A stretch of DNA of 64,000 bases from positions 62,001 through 126,000 of the forward strand of contig NZ_JADKPT010000006.1 of NCBI RefSeq assembly GCF_015351595.1, in the 5' to 3' direction. The notes beneath the pieces are model-generated. The model had not been told where the DNA came from and made no database searches. It worked only from the letters and a program-made list of their open reading frames with translations. The DNA comes from Flavobacterium sp. LC2016-12 (GTDB taxonomy: Bacteria; Bacteroidota; Bacteroidia; Flavobacteriales; Flavobacteriaceae). Shown here in pieces: positions 9,101-15,270 of the stretch. Position 1 is the first letter of the stretch. Each line of letters starts with the position of its first letter. Made by a program: the position numbers and the translations under genes.

Positions 9101-9601
9101 TACACACATTTGTATCAAAAAAGCTGGTTGTTTAATTTCTTTACCAAAACCATTAAAACCGATTTGGTTTCGGAAGATTTTATCGAAAAAAACTATGATT
9201 TAAAAGGGTATCAGGTGGCACCAAAAATCAGTTATTTGTTTTCAAAAAACACCAGTTTAGATTTCTTTTATGAATTTCAGAATAAGGAAAATCAAATTGG
9301 AAATTTAGAAACTTTGCGCCAAAACCGACTCGGAACTTCATTTTCTTATGCAGGTGAAAAGAAAGTAACGGTAAACGGAGAGTTTTCTTTCTATGAAAAC
9401 AAATTTGACGGAAATGAATTTTCATCCGTAGGTTTTCAAATGCTGGAAGGACTTCAGGCCGGACAAAATTTAGTATGGAAGTTGCTTTTGCAAAAAAACA
9501 TCACACAGTTTTTAGATGTGAATTTAAATTACCAAGGGCGTAAAAGCGAGACCGGCGCAACAGTTCACACAGGAAACGTCCAACTTCGTGCTTATTTTTA
9601 A
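6170..9601 (+). CDS. Giant outer-membrane beta-barrel protein, unknown function
   Basis: 1143 residues with a signal peptide (MLKKLLFLTVILWFSGLHAQ). After an N-terminal globular part of about 130 residues there is LNTSGSITRGVTVGNNQNT followed by KISDKVSLRASLQDSNIPLQ. This recalls the start of barrel repeats in SprA-type gliding/secretion proteins, but the protein is far shorter than SprA and I do not equate them. Most of the rest alternates aromatic and polar residues as beta-strands and ends in a strand closing with YF, like outer-membrane barrels. Two Asp/Asn-rich loops look like calcium sites: DDANNDG near residue 527 and DYNGNGIQELEEFE near 830-843. The secreted Lys/Ala-rich protein follows 63 bases downstream and may be co-expressed. 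Confidence 0.7.
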   Translation: MLKKLLFLTVILWFSGLHAQETESAYKTKKVIVTRDTIHLEEFSINSSFFQLLNTKNEPIDSTSYKIDFQKGTLLLNEKFSSTSDTLIVNYLKYPDFLTKEYGLYKESQVVSNDVGMEKLYKIENPNAKKVTPFDGLNTSGSITRGVTVGNNQNTVLNSNLDLQITGKISDKVSLRASLQDSNIPLQDGGYSQKLDQFDNIFMELFSDDWNIRAGDVFLENRKTQFLSFNKKVQGLSTSFNFGNDENKTNVFASVAFVKGQYAKSTFTGQEGNQGPYKLKGQNGELYVLVISGSERVYVNGVLLKRGENNDYVIDYNAGEIVFTSLFTITSEMRINIEYQYSERNYNRLVTYAGATHENKNWSFGGYLYSENDLKNQPLQQNLSPEQVQILSRAGDDPTLMTAPSAYVDKYADNKILYRKTFVNSVEIYEYSSDPNEVLYNVKFSLVGNNLGNYIIQNSNTVERIFEYIAPVNGIPQGNYEPIVQLVSPIKIQVATFLGKYNPDEKTNVDFEIAMSNNDKNLFSGIDDANNDGIALKTNIKKRLFTRSWTLDGFANYQFVQEDFRSVERLYNIEFNRDWNLNTTLFGNQSLLVTGLNFNLFAKKETSNIGLFTYQFEKLDYTESYSGARHTTTAFFKLNKWTIENQGSFLNSDATTSTSKFIRNQARTKYHFGKNWIGGSFQIEDNQEKDKINNQFSALSQRFSEYGAFIGRGDSTKVFVELGFLQRRNDSLQNGLLQHVNNSQTYFLKSKLIQNKKTDLAVYASYRTLDFTDATRKNEPSLNSRILYNDRFFNQLIQLGTAYETSSGTIAQQEFTYVEVPTGQGVYTWNDYNGNGIQELEEFEIAQFSDQARFIRIFLPNQVYIKTNQNKFSQSVALNPLQWQNEKGFKKLASYFYNQTSFIMDRKVKSEGERLELNPFASSEENILGLNSSFRNSLFYNRGKQKHSVTYSYLVNKGKNLLSVGSQTVKNSSHQLQYTHLYQKSWLFNFFTKTIKTDLVSEDFIEKNYDLKGYQVAPKISYLFSKNTSLDFFYEFQNKENQIGNLETLRQNRLGTSFSYAGEKKVTVNGEFSFYENKFDGNEFSSVGFQMLEGLQAGQNLVWKLLLQKNITQFLDVNLNYQGRKSETGATVHTGNVQLRAYF

Positions 9602-9664
9602 TGCTTTACGAAAAAGCTACAAATAAATTGATTAATTTTAATTGAAATTTAAACTCTTAACCTC

Positions 9665-10285
9665 ATGAAAAAATTATTTTTATTATGTTTTCTAGTTGTT
9701 TTGTCTGGTAATTTTTACGCGCAGGAAACTGCCACAACAACCAAAGCCAAGAGTGAAGCAACGGCTAAAAAGAAAAAAGCTGATGCCGATAAAGCGGCAG
9801 CCGATGCAAAAAAAGAATCAACAAAAGCAAAAAAATCGGCAGATGACGCAACTGCAGCAGCATCAAAAGCTAAAAAAGAATCAGCAACCTCCACTAAAAA
9901 GACAGCAGATAAAGAAGCCGCAAAAGCAAAAAAATCTGCAGATGCTGCAACTGTAGCGGCATCAAAAGCGAAAAAAGAATCAGCAAGCGCAACTAAAAAA
10001 TCAGCAGATAAAGAAGCCACAAAAGCAAAAAGCAGTGCTGATAAAGCTACAAAAAGTGCAGCCACTGCCGATGCAGCATCAAAAGCCGCTAAAAAAGACG
10101 CAACTGCAACAAAAAAAAATGCTTCAAAAACAGCTAGCAAAACTTTAAAAGAAACTAACGAAAAAGCGCCATCAGTTCCGGACAAAGTAACGGGAGAGTA
10201 CAATGGTAAAAAAGTATATACAGGCCCAAGAGGCGGAAAATACTATATTAATAAAAACGGAAATAAAACGTATATTCAGGATTAG
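9665..10285 (+). CDS. Secreted Lys/Ala-rich repeat protein with PBCV basic-adaptor-like C-terminus
   Basis: 206 residues. A signal peptide (MKKLFLLCFLVVLSGNFYAQ) is followed by about 140 residues made almost only of Ala, Lys, Ser, Thr, Asp and Glu. Near-repeats of the type ADKEAAKAKKSADAATVAAS recur, as in histone-H1-like or coiled-coil spacers. The last 35 residues contain YNGKKVYTGPRGGKYYINKN and NKTYI, which match the short motif known as the PBCV-specific basic adaptor domain, first named in chlorella viruses and also found in bacteria. The protein should be exported and strongly basic; it may bind DNA, polysaccharide or another polyanion in the periplasm or on the surface. A rho-independent terminator follows. 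Confidence 0.78.
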   Translation: MKKLFLLCFLVVLSGNFYAQETATTTKAKSEATAKKKKADADKAAADAKKESTKAKKSADDATAAASKAKKESATSTKKTADKEAAKAKKSADAATVAASKAKKESASATKKSADKEATKAKSSADKATKSAATADAASKAAKKDATATKKNASKTASKTLKETNEKAPSVPDKVTGEYNGKKVYTGPRGGKYYINKNGNKTYIQD

Positions 10286-10287
10286 AG

Positions 10288-10419
10288 AAAGGTACTAAGG
10301 CGCTGAGATACTAAGGTCCTAAGGTTCTGAGATTGTAAGATACAATACTGGAAAGCCGAACATAAGTTCGGCTTTTTTGTTTGTTAAGCAAAAAAAACTT
10401 AGAACCTCAGAACCTTAAA
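10288..10419. repeat. CTAAGG-type short repeats flanking a terminator
   Basis: Units such as GGTACTAAGG, CTAAGGTCCTAAGGTTCTGAG (10311-10331 region) and the inverse CTCAGAACCTTAA (10407-10419) lie on both sides of the terminator hairpin. A related run in the other orientation is at 14309-14346. Confidence 0.5.
10352..10378 (+). terminator. Rho-independent terminator
   Basis: AAAGCCGAAC, loop ATAA, GTTCGGCTTT and a T run, 67 bases after the stop codon of the Lys/Ala-rich protein. Confidence 0.85.
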
Positions 10420-10507
10420 TAAAATATACAGTTAATAATTTAGTAATGTGTGCGAAATAGCATAAAAAACATATTTCTTTATCTTCGTTTTTAAAAAGCG
10501 TTAAACT

Positions 10508-11578
10508 ATGAGCATTGACTACTCTGCGAACAAAACAATTTTAGTTGCTCCGTTAAACTGGGGATTAGGACATGCCACGAGATGTATCCCGATTATAAAA
10601 GCGCTTCAGGAAAATAATTTTATTCCGATTATAGCTTCTGATGGAGTTGCGCTTGCGTTACTTCGAAAAGAATTTCCTTACATACAAACTTTAGAATTAC
10701 CATCTTATCATATTGAATATGCTAAAAATGGTAAAAATTTTAAATGGAAACTGATAAAGAACCTTCCAAAAATGATTACAGCCATTTTGGACGAAAAAAA
10801 AATAGTGAATTCGTGGATTAAAAAACACGGAATTGACGGCATTATTTCAGACAATCGTTTGGGTGTTTTTAGCCGAAGAATTCCATCTGTTTTTATGACG
10901 CATCAATTGAATGTGATGACTGGAAACACGACTTGGTTTACAAGTAAATGTCATCAGCATATTATTAAAAAATACACCGAATGCTGGGTTCCTGACACCA
11001 ATGAGGGTGCCAATCTTACGGGCGAATTGGGACATTTGAAAACCAATCACCTGAACTTAAAATATATTGGGCCGTTAAGCAGAATGCGTCAAAAGGAAAC
11101 GCCGAAATTGTATGATTTAATGGTTATTTTGTCCGGGCCGGAACCTCAACGTACTTATCTGGATGAGAAACTGCAAAAGGAAATTGTAAACTTTAATGGC
11201 AAAGTTGTTTTTGTACAGGGAATTGTGGAGAAAACACAAAACAAATGGCAAGCCGGAAACGTTACCTATTACAATTTTATGAACTCAAAACAACTGGAAC
11301 AAACTTTTAATGAGAGTGAATTTGTTCTATGCCGCTCTGGTTATACAACAGTAATGGATTTGGCAAAATTGGGTAAAAAAGCTTTTTTTATCCCGACTCC
11401 AGGACAATACGAACAAGAATATCTGGCGATAAAACTTCAGGAAGAGAATTTGGTACCGTATGCAATGCAAGACGACTTTACCATTGAAGATCTTTCAAAA
11501 GTAAAGTCGTTTAAAGGTTTGTCTCAATTTAAAAATGATATTGATTGGGACAAGTTATTTTCTGTTTTCGAAGACTAG
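10508..11578 (+). CDS. Glycosyltransferase, MurG/GT28-like fold
   Basis: 356 residues with a two-lobed GT-B layout. The N-terminal part has VAPLNWGLGHATRCIPIIKA at residues 15-34, the Gly-rich loop of UDP-sugar glycosyltransferases related to MurG. The C-terminal lobe has VILSGPEPQR near residue 207, a CRSGYTTVMDL segment near 275 and IPTPGQYEQEYLA near 297, which form the nucleotide-sugar site. It probably transfers a sugar from a nucleotide donor to a lipid or surface glycan; acceptor and sugar cannot be read from the sequence. It is a single gene, tail-to-tail with the porin with a one-base gap. No terminator fits between them. Confidence 0.82.
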   Translation: MSIDYSANKTILVAPLNWGLGHATRCIPIIKALQENNFIPIIASDGVALALLRKEFPYIQTLELPSYHIEYAKNGKNFKWKLIKNLPKMITAILDEKKIVNSWIKKHGIDGIISDNRLGVFSRRIPSVFMTHQLNVMTGNTTWFTSKCHQHIIKKYTECWVPDTNEGANLTGELGHLKTNHLNLKYIGPLSRMRQKETPKLYDLMVILSGPEPQRTYLDEKLQKEIVNFNGKVVFVQGIVEKTQNKWQAGNVTYYNFMNSKQLEQTFNESEFVLCRSGYTTVMDLAKLGKKAFFIPTPGQYEQEYLAIKLQEENLVPYAMQDDFTIEDLSKVKSFKGLSQFKNDIDWDKLFSVFED

Positions 11579-11579
11579 C

Positions 11580-12872
11580 TTAGAAATTAAACTGCGCTTG
11601 TAAACGCAATAAATTTCCTTCTTGTCTGTTAATAGGGCGCGCACTGTCTTCAAAAGTCCTGTCGGCGATAACATATTCTGCAGTTAATTCAAATGCTTTG
11701 ATTGGTTGCCATTCGATACCAAATTGATAATCTCTCACGACGTAACTTCTGGCATCTTTTTCATATTTTTTACCTCCATCATAATATTGAAATTGGGCAT
11801 AGGGATAAATATGCTGTTTTTTGATATCCCATTTATAATTCAGTAAAACATATCCTCCATTCAAACTAGATACATCAACTGTTTTTGTAACAGTATTATA
11901 TCGGGGGCCTTTACCAATATTATATTCGGTTTGGATTCCGAAAGGTTTAGGATACAAAACAAAAGTTGCACCTACTCTTTCATCCTTTACGTATTTTGGA
12001 TTATTGACAGTAACGCCTGTAGAAATTTCGTCTGTAAAAGCCCACTTTCCATCATAAGCCTGAATACCGGGCTCAATAATCTGGCTGCCAATTACAAAAG
12101 GATAAGATACTCTGGCTACTACATTCAAATCTCTGTTGGCATCAATTTTATTAGCAATTTGTCCATTATAAACTCCAAAGGCAAATACACCAAAATCGCC
12201 TGAACCTTTATAACCATCTTTTACTAGCATTTCAAAACGCTTACGGATTTCGGCTGGCGCCCAATAAAAAATAATTCCTAAATCACGTTCATTTGCTATT
12301 GAACTGTTTATTCCATCAGCACGATCTAAAGTTAAACGTTGCGAACTAGACTGCATGTTTATGAATCCATACGGAATTTTACTTTGCCCTACTCGAACAC
12401 GGTATTCCCTTTTCTTATCAAAAGAAAGATCAAAATATAAATCACGAATTTGAACGAAATTTTGAATTCCAGTTACTGGTGAGCTGGCAAAATCAGGTTG
12501 AAAATAGAAAAACACATTTGGATGAACCTGTCCCGAAAATACTAAACGAGCACGACGAATAAAAAGTCCGTTGTTTGCTTTTGCGTCTGGAGCGGTTGAA
12601 GTTGTTCCCCAAGATCTGTCGCATTGGTCGCAAGCAACTTTATCGTTTGTCGAAAACAAACCATTGTAACGAATTTGAGCATAACCTCTTAATGATATTT
12701 TATCATACCAATGCTCTTCGATACCACCTCCAGATTTAGTTTCAGGAAGTTTTGCTTTATTAATTGAATCAAGAAGTCGAACTACTTCTTTTTTCACATC
12801 TTCTTTACTCAGCTCCTGTGCATTTGAAACACAAGTAAATAGCAACAAGATTGCTAAAAATTTTATCTTCAT
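11580..12872 (-). CDS. OprO/OprP-like outer-membrane porin
   Basis: 430 residues from ATG 12872; an upstream ATG at 12893 would place seven charged residues before the signal peptide MKIKFLAILLLFTCVSNAQ and is less likely. The mature protein contains LRGYAQIRYNG, FIRRARLVFSGQVHPNVFFY, and RVGQSKIPYGF, the recognisable core of the phosphate-selective porin O and P family, and ends with a beta-strand closing in Phe. It should form a trimeric 16-strand barrel for anions such as phosphate or polyphosphate. A PhoR-like kinase and a PhoB-like regulator lie next to it, and 11-bp TAAC/TAAT repeats lie in its promoter, so phosphate control is likely. A CDQCDR pair of cysteines near residue 70 is unusual for a porin. 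Confidence 0.88.
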   Translation of the reverse strand: MKIKFLAILLLFTCVSNAQELSKEDVKKEVVRLLDSINKAKLPETKSGGGIEEHWYDKISLRGYAQIRYNGLFSTNDKVACDQCDRSWGTTSTAPDAKANNGLFIRRARLVFSGQVHPNVFFYFQPDFASSPVTGIQNFVQIRDLYFDLSFDKKREYRVRVGQSKIPYGFINMQSSSQRLTLDRADGINSSIANERDLGIIFYWAPAEIRKRFEMLVKDGYKGSGDFGVFAFGVYNGQIANKIDANRDLNVVARVSYPFVIGSQIIEPGIQAYDGKWAFTDEISTGVTVNNPKYVKDERVGATFVLYPKPFGIQTEYNIGKGPRYNTVTKTVDVSSLNGGYVLLNYKWDIKKQHIYPYAQFQYYDGGKKYEKDARSYVVRDYQFGIEWQPIKAFELTAEYVIADRTFEDSARPINRQEGNLLRLQAQFNF

Positions 12873-12906
12873 TATTTCTTTTTTCTTTGACACTAAATTT
12901 CGAGTG

Positions 12907-12951
12907 CAAAGATGTAACCTCCTATGTTAAGAAATCATTAACAGGATGTTA
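12907..12951 (-). promoter_or_regulatory. Porin promoter with three 11-bp-spaced TAAC/TAAT units
   Basis: On the - strand TAAC, TAAT and TAAC begin at 12951, 12940 and 12929, exactly 11 bp apart. A -7 box CATCTTTG (seven of eight to TAnnTTTG) begins at 12914. The same arrangement is seen before the TonB receptor (15198-15241) and the lipoprotein (18174-18228). This fits direct-repeat binding by a PhoB/OmpR-type regulator. Confidence 0.6.
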
Positions 12952-13046
12952 CCATTATAAGAATATTTGTTTCGGAATAGTTAGGGAATTATTATTGAGA
13001 TCTATATGCCTTATTCTACGCGACTTTATGTTAATTGAACTTACAA

Positions 13047-14126
13047 TTATTTAACCTCACTTTTTATTGCTTTATTAGCTTTTTCTAGTGTAAATGAGAA
13101 TTCTGAGCCAATTCCGAACTCACTTTCTACATAAACTTTTTCTTTATGCGCTTCAATAATATGTTTTACAATTGCTAAACCTAAACCAGAACCACCTTCA
13201 GAGCGGGTTCCGCTTTTGTCTACTCTGTAAAAACGCTCAAAAAGTCTTGGAATATTTTGTTTTTCAACACCTTCACCATTATCACTAATACGAATTAGGA
13301 CTTTTTTCTTAGTTAAATTTACAACACCAACTTCGGTCAGACCACCATCTTTTCCGTATTTAATAGAATTTACAATTAAGTTTTCCAGAACTTGCTGAAT
13401 TCTGTCCTGATCTCCACGAATAATAACTGATTTGACATTTCGACTTTCGAAAGCCAGTTTGATTTTCTTTTTATCAGCTTTCATTTCTAATAAATCAAAA
13501 ACATTCTGAATCAATTCTACAATATCAAAATCAGTCATATTCAAATCCAGATCGCCAGATTCAAGTTTGGTAATCATATCTAAATCTTCCACTATATAGA
13601 TAAGACGCTCTACTCCTTTTTCGGCACGTTTTAAATATTTTTTTCGGATGTTTTTATCATCCATTGCTCCATCCAATAAGGTAGAAACATAACCCTGAAC
13701 AGTAAACAAAGGCGTTTTAAGTTCGTGCGAAACATTTCCTAAAAACTCTCTTCGGTATTGTTCACGAATTTCGAGCATTTCGATTTCCAGCTTTTTATCG
13801 GTAGCAAACTTTTTCACTTCTCGTGAAAGCGTCTCCATATCCGTAGTAATCGGTTGATTAATCAATGTGGTTGATTCTAATAAGGAAACCTCATCATAGA
13901 TTTTTTTCACTCTTCTATAAATGAAACGCTCTACACGATATTGAAGAACCAAAAAAGAGAAAATATAAATGGATATAATAAAAATTATTCCAAAAGCAAT
14001 CTGATGATTCAATTGACCTTTATAAAATAATGACATTAACATCAGTACAAATCCAGTTGCAAAAAGGCTTATGTATAATGCCGATTTTACAGCAAACTTG
14101 TATGTTTTTTTAAAATTAATTTTCAT
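13047..14126 (-). CDS. PhoR-like membrane sensor histidine kinase
   Basis: 359 residues. Two hydrophobic segments near residues 12-32 and 41-62 anchor it, with almost no periplasmic loop, so the signal may come from a partner protein as known for PhoR. Then come a linker, a HisKA domain with the phospho-acceptor box EFLGNVSHELKTPL (His near residue 138), and a HATPase domain with NLIVNSIKYG, DNGEGV and GSGLGLAIVKH. It should phosphorylate the regulator encoded upstream (14354-15037). The two genes are separated by 227 bases that carry repeats, which is unusual for such a pair. Its 3' side faces the porin promoter. Confidence 0.9.
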   Translation of the reverse strand: MKINFKKTYKFAVKSALYISLFATGFVLMLMSLFYKGQLNHQIAFGIIFIISIYIFSFLVLQYRVERFIYRRVKKIYDEVSLLESTTLINQPITTDMETLSREVKKFATDKKLEIEMLEIREQYRREFLGNVSHELKTPLFTVQGYVSTLLDGAMDDKNIRKKYLKRAEKGVERLIYIVEDLDMITKLESGDLDLNMTDFDIVELIQNVFDLLEMKADKKKIKLAFESRNVKSVIIRGDQDRIQQVLENLIVNSIKYGKDGGLTEVGVVNLTKKKVLIRISDNGEGVEKQNIPRLFERFYRVDKSGTRSEGGSGLGLAIVKHIIEAHKEKVYVESEFGIGSEFSFTLEKANKAIKSEVK

Positions 14127-14137
14127 TGATATTATTT

Positions 14138-14159
14138 AACCATTAAGAGATTAAGAAAA
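14138..14159. repeat. Dispersed CATTAAGAGATTAAGA repeat, single arm
   Basis: ACCATTAAGAGATTAAGAAA occurs here, as both arms of the inverted repeat at 27851-27954, and at 55761-55788 with small changes. Confidence 0.6.
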
Positions 14160-14175
14160 AATAAGCTTAACTCAA

Positions 14176-14236
14176 AAACCATATAAGAAATTGAAGATCA
14201 TATAAATGTAATGAACTTCAATTTCTTATATGGTTT
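14176..14236. repeat. Perfect 21-bp inverted repeat between regulator and kinase genes
   Basis: The left arm 14176-14196 (starting AAACCATATAAGAAATTG) and the right arm 14216-14236 are exact reverse complements with a 19-base spacer. There is no GC-rich stem or adjoining T run as in a terminator. It could reduce kinase expression relative to the regulator, or be a miniature repeat element. Confidence 0.7.
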
Positions 14237-14308
14237 AAATTTATTGAATGTTTTTAAAACAATTTGAATCCGTTTAAATCTTAACCAAAATTCCAGTGTT
14301 GTACTAAA

Positions 14309-14346
14309 ACCTTAGCGACTTAGTACCTTAGAACCTTAGTGCCTTT
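14309..14346. repeat. CCTTAG-type short repeats
   Basis: ACCTTAGCGACTTAGTACC followed by TTAGAACCTTAGTGCC, immediately after the stop of the response regulator. It is the inverse of the family at 10288-10419. Confidence 0.5.
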
Positions 14347-14353
14347 AAAAAAA

Positions 14354-15037
14354 CTAAACTTCAAATTTGTACCCTACTCCTTTTATTGTTTTAAAAAGAT
14401 CTTCTCCAATCTTTTCACGTAGTTTTCTGATGTGAACATCGATTGTTCTTCCTCCTACAACTACCTCATTACCCCAAACTTTATCAAGGATTTCATCTCT
14501 TTTAAAAACTTTTCCTGGTTTTGAAGCTAATAAGTAGAACAATTCGAATTCTTTTCTTGGCAACGCAATTTCGACATTACCTTTAATGATCTTATATTCT
14601 TCACGGTTAATCTCGATGCCGCCAACGTTTAAGGTATCGCTAACTACTTCTTGTTCTTTTAACCTTCTTAACAAAGCCTTTACTTTGCTTACCAATAATT
14701 TTGGTTTTATTGGTTTGGTAATATAATCATCTGCACCTGCATCAAAGCCAGCAACTTGAGAATAATCTTCACTTCTTGCTGTTAAAAATGTTATGATAAC
14801 ATTATTTAATTCAGGAATTTTTCTGATGTGTTCGCAGGCTTCCATTCCATCCATTTCAGCCATCATCACATCCATAATAATTAAGTCCGGCAATTCTTTT
14901 TGAGCTTTTGCAATGGCGTCTTTTCCATTTGAAGCTGTTACAATTTGGTAGCCTTCCTGAGCAAGGTTATAGCCTACAATTTCCAGGATATCCGGTTCAT
15001 CGTCAACTAATAAGATCTTGGTTTGTGTTTTTTTCAT
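14354..15037 (-). CDS. PhoB-like OmpR-family response regulator
   Basis: 227 residues. Residues 5-120 form a receiver domain: DDEPD near 12-16, phospho-acceptor in DLIIMDVMM (Asp near 56), the conserved Thr in FLTARSED and Lys in DYITKPIKP. Residues about 130-227 form a winged-helix DNA-binding domain with LPRKEFELFYLLASKPGKVF and RTIDVHIRKLREKIG, ending GVGYKFEV. This is the build of PhoB. It is divergent from the TonB receptor at 15271 and upstream of the PhoR-like kinase and the porin. Three nearby promoters hold 11-bp-spaced repeats that fit its family's mode of binding. The signal (phosphate) is inferred from context and family. Confidence 0.9.
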   Translation of the reverse strand: MKKTQTKILLVDDEPDILEIVGYNLAQEGYQIVTASNGKDAIAKAQKELPDLIIMDVMMAEMDGMEACEHIRKIPELNNVIITFLTARSEDYSQVAGFDAGADDYITKPIKPKLLVSKVKALLRRLKEQEVVSDTLNVGGIEINREEYKIIKGNVEIALPRKEFELFYLLASKPGKVFKRDEILDKVWGNEVVVGGRTIDVHIRKLREKIGEDLFKTIKGVGYKFEV

Positions 15038-15197
15038 AAAATAGCAAAAATTGAGTTTTTTTCATCAAATTCTATTCTTCTAAATCCGATGATTTGTAAT
15101 TGCGATGGTAAATATAACAATAAATCAACGGTTAAAAATTCGTGTTAACGGTAATTTAATTTGGTAACAATTTGATAATCTTCAAGGAACAAAAACA

Positions 15198-15241
15198 TAA
15201 CAAGTAGCTAACATGAACTTTACAGTACGGTCATTTCTTTG
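15198..15241 (+). promoter_or_regulatory. TonB receptor promoter with 11-bp-spaced TAAC units
   Basis: TAAC at 15198, TAAC at 15209 and TTAC at 15220 are spaced exactly 11 bp. A -7-like box TTTCTTTG starts at 15234, 25 bp after the second unit, the same distance as at the lipoprotein promoter. A second AT-rich cluster of TAA units (15131-15180) lies upstream, with TTAA pairs 11 bp apart. Confidence 0.55.
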
Positions 15242-15270
15242 CACAAAAATAAATTAAACACAACACTGAA

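Noticed and set aside
9715..10203. A 162-codon open frame on the - strand under the Lys/Ala-rich gene
   Set aside because: It is the mirror of a low-complexity GCA/AAA-rich coding sequence; Ala and Lys codons read backward as Ser, Ala, Phe and Leu. The + frame has a signal peptide, a domain-like C-terminus and a terminator.
11931..12203. 90-codon + strand frame within the porin gene
   Set aside because: It has no conserved features, lies fully inside a recognisable gene and has no promoter.
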